A DNA stretch of 64,000 nucleotides from Pinguiococcus pyrenoidosus (lineage: Eukaryota > Sar > Pinguiophyceae > Pinguiochrysidales > Pinguiochrysidaceae): contig JAAMXY010000639.1 of NCBI GenBank assembly GCA_019677205.1, positions 1 through 64,000 on the forward strand. The letters run 5' to 3'. This document shows, in pieces, positions 1 to 9,761 of this stretch. The notes under the pieces were generated by a model that was given only the letters and a program-made list of their open reading frames with translations, was not told the origin of the DNA and ran no database searches. The position numbers and the translations under genes are program-made. Position 1 is the stretch's first letter. Every line of letters starts with the position of its first letter.

Positions 1-2
1 TG

Positions 3-176
3 GAGTCCGTCGTGCAGCCGATCATGGCGAACCTCATGGGTGGCGCCGGCGGCATGCCCGGTGGCATGCCCGGTGGAATGCCCGGAGCCGGTGGCTTCCC
101 CGGCGCCGCCTCTGCGGACGCTCCCGAGCCGAGCGCTGCCCCGGACCAGGGCCCTCAGATCGAGGAGATCGACTGA
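3..176 (+). CDS. HSP70 C-terminal tail (partial, cut by left edge)
   Basis: Only the last 57 codons are present. They read through a Gly/Met/Pro-rich tail (repeated GGMPGGMPG) and end in the tetrapeptide EEID followed by a TGA stop. A GGMP-rich linker before a terminal EEVD-type tail is diagnostic of cytosolic HSP70 chaperones; the tail binds TPR co-chaperones such as HOP and CHIP. Here Ile replaces the usual Val, a conservative change. The ATPase and substrate-binding domains lie outside the window to the left. The gene converges on ATPAF1, with about 230 bp between the two stop codons, where I see only AT-poor 3' UTR-like sequence. The identification rests on the tail alone but is distinctive. 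Confidence 0.85.
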   Translation, partial: ESVVQPIMANLMGGAGGMPGGMPGGMPGAGGFPGAASADAPEPSAAPDQGPQIEEID

Positions 177-405
177 AGCCCCTCGAGCAACTAGAGCAAC
201 TAGATCGGCAGGCTACCATTTTGAGAAGTGAGAACGATTAGGTGAAGGCGCCGGGAGGACCTTCAACTTTCTCGCGAGCGCCATAGGGTTTGTGAGGATG
301 CGTTCTTGATTAGCGATCAGCAGTCAGTCTTTTGCACCGACGAGAAGATTAGCTGCGTGTTCGGCGGTGTCACAGCCGCAAGTTAGATTCCATCAAATCG
401 CGGTT

Positions 406-1381
406 TCATTCCTTTTGCAAGCTCTCGAACGCCTTGATGTACGCATTGAAGTCAAACTCCTGAGGCCTAAGGTTGAACTTCTCTACCCATTCAAAGCTCG
501 GCTCGTCTGTGTACATGTGAATCCAAAGCTTCATCAACTGGTGCGCTTCCTTCTTTAGCATAACCTTCTTGGAGGGCAGAGCAACCAAGCAAATGGAAGC
601 AGAAGCATGTTAACCTCGTGGGCATTGAATGCTGCATGTACATGCATAGGCTCACGTTGCTCATCTCCCCCCTCATGAGCACGATGTTCTTGTCCAGCGC
701 GAACTCGTCGTAGAGAGCAAGCGTCAGCTGCGAAGGCGCCGTTGCCGGGTTGAGCTTGTAGTCCTCCAGGTGACTGAAGAGGACGCGCTGCTCGCCGGGC
801 AAGGCATTCGCAAGCAAGTTGACGAAGCCTTCCCCGCGGAAGACAGGCAGCACGAAGTGAGGAGCCCTTCGGCTGCGCTCCTGAATGAGGTCCGCCTCCG
901 CGGGGGTCAAGACGTCGCCCACAGCGTCGTCCTTGCTCTTGTGATGCTCCAGCCAGATCTCCCTCACGCGCTGGGACTCCTCCTGCCGCAGCAACTCCAC
1001 CTAGGGAGTTTCCACCATTACATTTGTAACAACCCCACATACTCTCGCACAGCCGATGTGCACCTTGACCAGAGACTCCAGCGGGATCCGCGACTGGAGA
1101 ACCTGCGGGAGATCGCTAAAGCGCTTTTTCTCTTGTTCTGCCAGTTCAGCAGAGGCGGCGTCGGTACCTCCGGGGTGTACGCCCTTGCGCACTTTCCGGT
1201 GAGGGCCCTTACGCCACTGCCCAAAAGGGATCGCATGGCCGGAAGAAAGGGGACGCGGAGACGCTCTGTGGCGCAGATCGCGGAGCTCGGCGGGGATCAG
1301 CTGATTCCGCTTGCAGAACCTGTAGGTTGCCCCCTCATACTGCAAGCGGCACTCGACACCCAATGGGTGGGGCTCATTCAC
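406..1381 (-). CDS. ATPAF1: Mitochondrial F1-ATPase assembly factor 1 (ATP11 family)
   Basis: Three exons: 1381-1064, 1000-656 and 567-406, all phase 0, giving 274 residues. The product belongs to the ATP11/ATPAF1 family, the matrix chaperone that binds free F1 beta subunits and prevents their aggregation during ATP synthase assembly. The central block is diagnostic: PHFVLPVFRGEG, then FSHLEDYKLNP, then LALYDEFALDKNIVLMRGEM. The last exon carries the family's closing FEWVEKFNLRPQEFDF segment. Donors are GTGCAC and GTGAGC; acceptors are CCTAG and CCAAG. The chosen start at 1381 does not give an obvious mitochondrial presequence, so an extra 5' exon further upstream is possible. Another ATP synthase gene (subunit b) lies 11 kb away in the same window. 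Confidence 0.85.
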
Positions 1382-1712
1382 GTCTGGCCCAGCCGTATCG
1401 GCGGGCCGGACTACGTCCCCATGTGCCGCGTGCTGTCTACGATCCTCGAAGGCAGACGTTCTGTCGGTATTGGGTTATACCAAACAGGAAACTTACTGTA
1501 CAATAGATTCTGTACGAGTAAGGTCATTGAGAGCACCGCTGCGTCGAGGCCTGGGAAGAGCACGCAGTCTGTCACACTCGGAAAAAGGTGATTCCTTGCT
1601 CAACTTCAAAATTGCTAAATACTAGGAACCAGTTCCACAAAGTGCACCTGGTGACAAAGTTCGGGCTTGGCGCCACATTTCACCGCCGTTCGCCCCTTGA
1701 CACCGCGGCGCG

Positions 1713-3510
1713 ATGCTCCCCATCGTCCTTGTAGCCCTTGCAGCGGCTTCCGCCGCTGCGGGGAGCGCCGATGAGTTCCTGTCGGAGCCTTTGGTGCGCG
1801 GAATTCCACGTCTCCGGGATCCCGGCGGGGCTGACGTCTGCTGCTCATTCTGGTTCTGCGTCCGCACAGGTGCTCATGGAGCCCACCACCAAGCGCGTCG
1901 GTGGGGTGAACTGGGGCAGGCTTCGACGCGTCGAGGAGAGCGACGAGATGAAGCTGCACTTCTTCCTCAAGCACCCCGAAGACCAGCTGAAGAACTTCGA
2001 AGATCTTCTGCTGGATATCTCCAACCCGAAGTCCCCCAACTACGGCAACTGGCTGTCCGCGTCGGACGTGCAGGAGCTGCTCAAGGCTCCCGAAGACGGC
2101 GTGCGCGCGGTGTACGACTTCCTGGATGCGTTCGGCGCCACCAAAGTCACCACCAACCGCGAGACGGACATCCTGCGGACCGTCATGCCGGCGAAGGCCG
2201 TCGAGCAGATGCTGTCCACGGAGCTGTACGTGTTCGCCTACCGGGACTATCCGGAGCTGCAGGTCATCCGCGCGGGCACGCCCTACCACCTGCCGACGTC
2301 GGTCGCCACCCACGTGAGCTTTGTGGGAGATCTGCTGCTCCTGCCTCGCATCGAGCCCAAGAAGCCCATCGAGCTCTCGAGGGTCACCGAAGACGATGCC
2401 CAGGACGAGTTCTCCAGCTGTGGAATGCGGGGCACGGTCACCCCGGACGTGCTCTTCAAGCAGTACCGAATCCCGGATCTCAAGGACGAAGAGGTCGCGG
2501 AGGGAAGCAGCATGGCCGTGGCCGAGTTCCAGCTGCAGTACTTTGACGAGGCGGACCTCATGGCCTTCGGCGACTCCTGCAACACCCCGCCGACGGACGT
2601 GGAGGAGATCGTGGGCGCCAACCACGAGGTCGTGTGCAAGCTCGGCGGCACGCTCTGCGTCGAGGCCCTCTTGGACATTGAGTACATCGGCGCGATGGCC
2701 GATCCCATTCCCCTCAGCGTGTACTACAGCCGGACGTACAGCCTTCTCGACTGGATCGAGGAGGTGCTCGGAGGCGACGACCCCGCGCTCGTGCACAGCG
2801 TGAGCTACGGGAACGACGAGGCGCAGCAGGTCTCGGTGGAGTACATGAAGTCCGTGGACACCGAGTTCATGAAGGCCGGCAGCATGGGCATCTCCGTCCT
2901 CTTCGCCTCGGGCGACCAGGGCGTCTGGGGCCGCGAGGGCTACGGCAAGGAGTTCCACCCGGACTTCCCCGCGGGCTCGCCGTATGTCACCGCCGTGGGC
3001 GGAACCGACTTCGTCGAGAAATCCACCTTCGGGGAAGAGAAGGCTTGGGCGTCCGGCGGCGGTGGCTTCTCCGACACGTTTGCGACGCCCAGCTGGCAGG
3101 CCGAGGCGGTCAAGGCCTACCTCAGCAGCGGGGTGGAGCTACCCGACTCGTCCTACTACAACGCGGAAGGGAGGGGATACCCCGACCTCAGCGCCCTGGC
3201 CGGCACGCAGAATCCCTACTACGTCACGTACGGCGGCGGCAGATCCGCGGGCGGTGTCGGAGGCACGAGCGCCGCCTGCCCGGTGGTCGCCGCGGTCTTC
3301 GCTCAGCTGAACAACCTTCGCATCCAGGCGGGCAAGCCGCCCCTCGGCTTCCTCAACCCCTTCATCTACGAGAACGCGGACGCCTTCTTCGACGTGACGA
3401 AGGGCGAGAACAACAACAACGTCGGCACTGGATTCAAGGCGTCCAATGGGTGGGATCCGGCCACCGGCTTCGGCACCCCGAATTATGACAAGTTGGCAGC
3501 CCTGATGTAG
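1713..3510 (+). CDS. Secreted S53 (sedolisin / tripeptidyl-peptidase I-like) serine-carboxyl peptidase
   Basis: Two exons, 1713-1793 and 1870-3510, give 573 residues. The short first exon supplies a clean signal peptide (MLPIVLVALAAASAAAG), which is why I start there and not at an in-frame ATG inside the intron. A pro-kumamolisin-like propeptide follows (about residues 35-215). The catalytic domain shows the S53 set: Glu and Asp spaced by three residues in EALLDIEY, the oxyanion Asp in FASGDQG, and the nucleophile Ser in GGTSAACP. The calcium-site region at the C terminus (DVTKGENNNN and GWDPATGFGTP) is intact. Family members are acid-activated lysosomal or secreted peptidases that release tripeptides or cut internally. 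The 330 bp to the ATPAF1 start is a divergent promoter region without visible coding. Confidence 0.93.
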
Positions 3511-3664
3511 ATGTTGCGCACCGACGATGCGTGTAGGGTTCTCGCCTTCTTTCCCCTTTGGTTTTTCCAACGCGGCCTCGAGCAAAGACTGTGTTGATTT
3601 GTCTCTACCAATCGCTCTCGGTGTTCTGCATTCCTTCGGCAGGCAAAAGGCCTTTGACGATGAC

Positions 3665-5291
3665 CTACGAAGCGCGCATCACGTGTGAGCACAGGGACGC
3701 ACTCGCCTCAAAATCCGATGTAAGAACACATTGGGATGATACCTTTTCATCCACTTCTGCGGCCATTTCGAGGAGACCTTCCGGCGGGTCGATGTAGATG
3801 ACGCCCTCCGAAATGCGCACGTCTGGCACGATCGCATTCACGAAGGGCACCAGCAGTCTCCGCTCTCGCCAGCCGAAGCCAGACTTGTAAGCATCCGCAG
3901 TCACCGGTGAGTTGGCGTAGTTCTTGAGCGGCGGAAGCTCCAGTTCTAGCAGATCGTTTCCCAGCCCCTCGACACTGACCGTGCACACTGCGGATTGGCG
4001 AGACACGCGCGTTAGTGAGAAGCTGGCCCGTATTTCGTCGGACACCTCCACAGGCGCTTACCATCTTCCGATGCAACCACCCCAGCTACGCTGCCGACGT
4101 ACTCCCCGGTCTTGACGTGCAGAACCCGCAGTCCCACAAGGTCCTCTACGAAGTACTCGTCGTCTGCATCCAGTGCGCCCGGCTCGCGCGCAACTTCCTC
4201 CAGCACATAGAGCGACCATCCCTGCAGCCTCGCCGCATCATTTCTATTTCTCACCCCGCTAAGCTTCACTATGTACACATCGTCTCGTTGCAGCTTTCCA
4301 CCTGCGTAGCCACGTCAGATGAGAGGCGCCGCGACGCCAACGAAAAAAAAAAAGGTTCGAGCATTGCCGTACCTTCCAGAAGCACTGCTCGGGGCATTCG
4401 GCGGCTCGGGTCCTTCAGATGGCGCACTCCTTTCTTACACACTCGATCCGAGGCAAAATCGCTGTCCACGCGGATTCGCACGTGGCCTTGGATCCCATGA
4501 GCGCCCATGACGTATCCTGGGCGTTGGGAGCGAAGGCGCCTTAGAGCTCGTGGACCCGGGCTCGATTACATGTGATTTCCCACGGACCTACGTAGATGTA
4601 TCCAAAGGTGCTGGGATCGTAGGGGTCTACGGTGGTTTCCCTTGGAAACGCCGACGGCCGCGTAACTCCAGCAACTCCAAGTCCTGCGGTGCTGTGAGTT
4701 TTCAGTGTCTTTGTGACCCGCTGTACCCTGCAGGCTCCACGAACCCGAGTCGGAGTGTGGCGCATCCTCGTCCACATTCTCTTCTTCCAACTCCGACATC
4801 ATCTCGCCCCGAGCTTCTTCCGCCGCCTTGACGATCTCCTGCGGGTTTGGTGTTCACCAGGGTCACATGATCCGCCTCCTGTCTCCTGTCTCCCCTGCCC
4901 ATCTTGAAACGTATCGAACCTGCATCCTCTGGTCTCGGCGCTGGAGGAAAAGCCCCTCTCGCGCGCGCGAGTCCCGCGCCTGCGCTACCTTGGACTCGGC
5001 CTGGCGCTGCAACGCCTCTTCGAAAGGGTCAAGCCGCTTGGGCGCTTCCGACTTGCTGCGCTTCTTCCGCTTCGAAGCTTTACTCTGGCCAGAGAAGTGC
5101 TTTCCGCGGCCGATGCCCACCGCTTGGCTCAGGAGGTCCACGTCTACCCGAGCGGCTTCTGACTTTGAAGCGTCTTCGGCCTCGGAAAACACTTTGGAGC
5201 GCCGCGCTCCCCCATGGGGACGCAGAGACGGCAGCAAACTATACGCAGAGGGACAGCAAAGCAGGCATAGGAGCAACAACGCCCGCGCCAT
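3665..5291 (-). CDS. RimM-type 16S rRNA processing protein, plastid-targeted
   Basis: Six exons (5291-4920, 4838-4727, 4683-4588, 4516-4373, 4301-4062, 3987-3665), 428 residues. The core matches RimM: GAHGIQGHVRIRVDSDF at the N-terminal barrel, VRNRNDAARLQG, then a PRC-barrel with EYFVEDLVGL and the closing LVPFVNAIVPDV...IDPPEGLL. RimM binds ribosomal protein uS19 and helps mature the 30S head. Upstream lies a leader of about 120 residues: a hydrophobic signal peptide (MARALLLLCLLCCPSA) with Tyr right after the predicted cut, then a Ser/Arg/Lys-rich stretch. This is a bipartite complex-plastid leader, so I infer the plastid ribosome as the target. An acidic insert (about residues 125-160) is not part of standard RimM. 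The first donor (GTTCGA) is weak. A small extra 3' exon after VDEK cannot be excluded. Confidence 0.85.
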
Positions 5292-5616
5292 GGCACCAAA
5301 GGGCCCAACGCGCGATACTTCGCAAAACTCGCGCGGAATTGACGCTGCTGCGGACAGAGACAAAGCTCGTCGCTCCACATTTATTTTCCATATTCATATA
5401 CATATTCTGTATCATATCTATTTTGAAGTTTATACAAAAATTAATATTGTTCGTATCCAATCACAATGCTATGTTAAGAACGTTTCGAAAAACGTTTACT
5501 TAGATTATAGAGTTTGACAAGGGAAGTTTGGCAACAGCACAGCGCTTTTTCCAAGCTTTTGCAAGGGATACCGGCTCCTGCGGTCATTCGATGCTTGTGC
5601 ACAGGTGTCAGATACC

Positions 5617-7174
5617 ATGGAGAAGGATGCCGAAGACGCAGGCGTGAAGATACGGTGCATCACGGCGTTCGTGGCGCCGCAACTCGAGAGCTTGGGAACT
5701 TTGGCGGAGTTGGGCGGCACTTTGAGCAGCTTTGCGGAGCACATAGGCCGAGTGACTGGCCTTGAGGTGCAAACTACGCGCGTAGCGTTGCCCCCTCTCG
5801 AGTCATGGCTTCCAATTGGAGACCAAACTGGTATGTGCCTGTGGCAACATTCCGGTCTGTCTGCGACCGCTCCAGAGCTCCAACTGAAAAGCCCCTCTCA
5901 AAGCACTCCGCCTCATTTTGGAGGAGATGGATGAGATCTTCGAAGGCGCTGGGATCACTTTTGTCAGTCTCGGTCCAGCGACGACTCCTGCAGGGGCTGA
6001 AATGCTCAAGGAGTTTCTGGTTCGCTTCCCAAGGTGGTCGAATCGCCGAGGCATACTCGTATGATACAGTACGACATCCAACGAGATATCCGTCTTATAT
6101 GCGTCGCTCTCTCAGATTCTCGGCGTCTCTTCAGATTGGAAGCGACTCCGGCTTGCCTGATCCGGTGCTTCTCCAGTGCGGAGGGGAGCTGGCGGTTCAC
6201 CTCGCTCAGCAGACCGACGGCGCTCTTGGGGCCTTCCGGTTCTGCACCTCAACCAATGTGAAGCCGTGCACCCCATTCTTCCCGGCGGCCTATGCGCCGG
6301 AAGCAACTGGGACCGACGGCTCAGTCGTGAGGATAGCGATTGGGTTGGAAAACGGTGCCCTCTTTGGCAGAGCGATCGCGGAAGTGTGCAAGCACCAAGG
6401 CGCCCCCGCCGAAGCACAGCAGCGGATTGCAGCGACGCTCTCCCGTGCGTACACGCCCATCTTGAAGAAGGTTGAGGTCGCAGCTGAGCAGATTGCCAGG
6501 GATCTAGGTAGCCGGCACAGCGCAATGAGCCTTGAGTACTGCGGAATCGACACCAGCATCAACCCAAGCCTGGATGAGCACGGAAGCGTGGGACGTGCGC
6601 TGTCCGAAGCGGTCAAGCTTTTCGCGGGTGCGCCTCTGGGAGCAGCAAATGCGTTGGGCGTCCTCTCCATCGTGGCCAGTATCACGCACGTGCTGCAGAC
6701 AGCGGACGTGAAAAGAACCGGGTACGTGTACGCAAAGCTGGCTAGGAAACGTGCACGCAAAGCTGGCCACGAAACGAGCTCGCAAAGCTGGCCAGGAAAC
6801 GGAAAGAAGGGGGAAGCAGACCTTCCTCATCCAACACAGGGGCTCAAGCTAAGCGACTCCTTCCCTTTGACGGTAGGTACTGCGGTCTCATGCTTCCAGT
6901 GCTGGAAGACGGTGGTCTCGCGGACATGAACCTGAAGGCGTCCGACCTGCTGCTCATCTCGTCCTGCTGTGGAGTTGGCATCGACTGCCTGCCGCTGGGG
7001 AGGAGCACGTCTACTGAGCAAATCGCTCGTCTGATGTGTGACGTGGCTTCGCTGGCCTGCCGCGGAAGGAAACCTCTGTCCTGTCGAGTGTTCGTGTGCC
7101 CCGAGTGCGACCCCGGAGAGCGGACGCAGTTCGACAGCCCCTATCTCTGCAATGCAACGGTGCAGTCTTTGTGA
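5617..7174 (+). CDS. DUF711 / UPF0210 family protein
   Basis: Four exons (5617-5830, 5892-6058, 6135-6721, 6877-7174), 421 residues. The protein aligns by eye with the DUF711 family, mostly known from bacteria and archaea and of unknown function. Family landmarks are all present in order: KIRCITAF at the N terminus, VQTTRVALPP, TFVSLGP, the NVKPCTPFFPAAY block, YCGIDTSINPS, LMLPVLEDGGLA, and the closing CGVGIDCLPL with QIARLMCDVASLA. The sequence before the chosen ATG ends in GTGCACAG, an acceptor-like string, so a further 5' exon is possible. The third intron (155 bp) contains about three copies of a unit of roughly 25 bp around CGCAAAGCTGGC. It is divergent from RimM across 325 bp of unusually AT-rich DNA (5370-5470), the likely shared promoter. 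Confidence 0.85.
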
Positions 7175-7759
7175 TGTGGATGCATGCAGAGAATCCTGTG
7201 GTCGCCGTGGAACCTTGCCTTCCGAGGCGGCGACATGGCGCAGATCGCCGGAAAGAAACGCAAAGACGAACGAATCGCCCGACGCGCAGAAGAACTTCCG
7301 GAGAACTGCTTCGGTCCGGACCGGAGGACTGGTCCGGTTGCTTCTCTTCGAACCAATTCGAACCTGGAATAGAAATTGAGAATATGTAATCAAATGTTTT
7401 GAAACCTCTGACAGAGAAGCACCATTGGATCAAAAGAGGTCGAAGAGCATTCACGATGCCTCTGGTCCACTCATTCTTCGAGCTGGGGAGCAGCGGACCT
7501 TAATTTCAAATAGCACAGGGTAATAAACAGTCCAGGATCTTCCAGGCAAGAGTCTCAGCTGATCTTTCCGTTGAACCGAGTGTTTCAGGATCCATTCTAT
7601 GCCAATATCTAGCCGCCCGGACGTTTCTCCAGCGGAGTTTTTTTGTGTCGTTATATCGCCTTCGATAAACGCCGATTCCTGCAGCAGTGGCGCCGAGGAA
7701 CCAATGTGCGGCTTTCCCGCCAAAATCAACACGGCCACCGATTTGGGGGGAGCGGCAGC
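7175..7759. other. Intergenic, DUF711 to P450
   Basis: No coding stretch with family similarity on either strand. It includes the 3' UTR of the DUF711 gene and the presumed P450 promoter, with a CCATTGG (reverse CCAAT) element near 7425. Confidence 0.5.
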
Positions 7760-9286
7760 ATGGCGACCAAACACCTTCCACTCCTGTTCGGAAGCGTGAT
7801 GGACTCGCCCATGCTGGTCACCTGTGCGGTGGTGCTGCTGTCCGGCGTGTTCCTGGGGCTCTTCCGGCTACGGAAGCAAAAGATCTTGCACTCGGACCCA
7901 TTCGGCGTGGTGGACATCTACCGCCTGGCCTGCGTGGGCAACTTGCCGGACTTTTTGCGCAGGCGGCGCAAGAGCCTGGGCCTGGACCGCTTCTGGATTC
8001 TGCTGTGCACGCCGGTCATTGTGGCCGATGTGCTCATCTTGACCCACCCGGACGACCAGCAGAGCTTTCTGAAGCGGGAGCACCAGAGTGGCATCGCGCT
8101 CAACTTCCCGGAGTCGCTGATCAGCATCCACTCCTCGGAGAACATCCAGCTGCTGCACGGGCCTCGACACCAGTTCGTGCGCAAGATCTTCCTCGCGGTG
8201 CTGTCGCCCAGGGCCCTCCAGAGCTTCCTGCGGCCCATGCTGGAGCGCTTCTCCAGGATGTGGAAGCGCCTGCAGGAGAGCAAGGGAGAGGTGGTGGTGC
8301 AGAACGAGATCCGGCGGACGCAGCTGGAGCTCATGATGGAGATCCTCTACGGCATCGACGGCGAGCAGGAGGAGATGGACGGCATCGAGAAGGACTTCGC
8401 CACGGTGCAGGGCGCTCTGTTCAGCCTCCCGAACTCGCAGAAGTGCCGCGACGGCCAGGAGGCGCAGAAGAGGCTCAACTCCATGTACCAAAGGATCTTC
8501 ACGAGCATCCTCGAGCAGCGCCGGAGCATCGTCGACCGAAGTGCCGAGAGCGACAAGTACTCCCGCAACGCCCTGGAGCACATCGCGGATGCGCTCCTGG
8601 ACAGCGGCAAGGCCGACGACCCGGAGGCGCGCAATCTGGTGATGAAGCAGGTGCCATTCCTCATGGAGGCGGCCCATGAAACGACCATGCTGGTCTCCAC
8701 CGCCATGCTCTTCTACTTGGGGTCGTCGCGGAACGCAGAAGCCCTCGCCAAGGTTCGGCGGGAGGTGGCGTCGCTGGGACCGGAGCCCTCCGCAGAGCAG
8801 ATCAAGGAGGGGCTGCCGTATCTCGTAGCATGCGTCAACGAGGCGCAGCGGCTCTGTCCGGTTGTCGGTCAGATTGCCTACACTCTGCCGAAAGGAAGTA
8901 GCGCGACGCTGCGCGACGGACTGGTGATCAACGGGCCCGTGCAGGTGCTCTCGAGCTTCTCCAACTGGTATCGCGACCCGGAATGCTTCCCAGACCCGAC
9001 GCGCTTCAGCCCCGAGCGCTGGGTGAAGACCGAAGAGGAAGGAGGTGCCACTGCCTTTGCTAGAAAGGTGTTCCGGCCATTCGGGCTCGGGAGGCACGTC
9101 TGCCTCGGCGAGAAGCTCGCTTGGCAGAGCCTCAAGGCAAACATGATCTGCTTCATACGTAGCTCGAGCGCCCTGCGCTATGACGAGTCTGCCATTCACA
9201 GCGACTCGAAGATCTTCCCAGAAAGAGTCGTGACCAACGGCCTCCCGGCGAAGGTCGTCCGGGTTGGATTGGAGCAGCAGTTTTAG
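7760..9286 (+). CDS. Cytochrome P450
   Basis: A single open exon of 508 codons starting at ATG 7760; the frame is open further upstream but without similarity. After a short N-terminal membrane anchor (MLVTCAVVLLSGVFLGLF), the P450 landmarks appear in order. These are an I-helix oxygen-activation motif AAHETT (about residue 300), the ExxR motif as EAQR (about 365), a PERW-type PERF region (FSPERW), and the haem-ligand loop FRPFGLGRHVCLG with the axial Cys at about 452. All residues needed for haem-thiolate chemistry are present. The sequence does not let me place it in a CYP family, so the substrate (sterol, fatty acid, carotenoid or other) is unknown. Like most membrane P450s it would sit on the ER or a plastid envelope, facing the cytosol. 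Confidence 0.93.
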   Translation: MATKHLPLLFGSVMDSPMLVTCAVVLLSGVFLGLFRLRKQKILHSDPFGVVDIYRLACVGNLPDFLRRRRKSLGLDRFWILLCTPVIVADVLILTHPDDQQSFLKREHQSGIALNFPESLISIHSSENIQLLHGPRHQFVRKIFLAVLSPRALQSFLRPMLERFSRMWKRLQESKGEVVVQNEIRRTQLELMMEILYGIDGEQEEMDGIEKDFATVQGALFSLPNSQKCRDGQEAQKRLNSMYQRIFTSILEQRRSIVDRSAESDKYSRNALEHIADALLDSGKADDPEARNLVMKQVPFLMEAAHETTMLVSTAMLFYLGSSRNAEALAKVRREVASLGPEPSAEQIKEGLPYLVACVNEAQRLCPVVGQIAYTLPKGSSATLRDGLVINGPVQVLSSFSNWYRDPECFPDPTRFSPERWVKTEEEGGATAFARKVFRPFGLGRHVCLGEKLAWQSLKANMICFIRSSSALRYDESAIHSDSKIFPERVVTNGLPAKVVRVGLEQQF

Positions 9287-9761
9287 CGACCAGGTCCGGC
9301 CAGGAGCATCAGCCTCGCCCTTTCCCCCCTGAAAGTGTTCTTTTCTTTCTTCTGTTTCCGTCCTCAGCTGGAAGCAATGCCAGTACGAAAGCCTGCGGCC
9401 GAGCTTTGATCGTCAGTAGCGAACCCCGTCCGGTGATGCACCGAGGAGAAGAGAAACCATGAGGTTCTCAGCACCCAAATTTCTGTGCTCGTAGTGGGAC
9501 TACATGCCTTTTCCCACCTGCAGGCACCACTCGTAAAGCGTGCACAGGCATATCCCTTGCACCTCAACGCCCCAGACGACGCAAGCTCAGGAGAAGCCAA
9601 CCGCAGGTCCCGTGACATCCGGACAGCTTGGACTGCCAAGACGGGAGAGAAACGTTTCGCCCTCTTGTTTTCAGCATCACAACGGACTCTGGAGCTTCTG
9701 CTTTGGCCTCAACACGCCTTCTTCGGCCCCCGGCCCCTTTTGCCGCGTTGGCCACTGCACC
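9287..9761. other. Intergenic, P450 to LRR gene
   Basis: No supported gene. A polypyrimidine tract (TTTTCTTTCTTCTG, about 9341) and 5' UTR-like sequence are seen before the ATG at 9762. Confidence 0.5.

Noticed and set aside
1738-1869. Alternative start of the S53 peptidase at 1738 without an intron
   Set aside because: That reading lacks a signal peptide and replaces it with random sequence. The 1713 start plus the GTGCGC...CGCACAG intron gives a clean secretory leader in phase.
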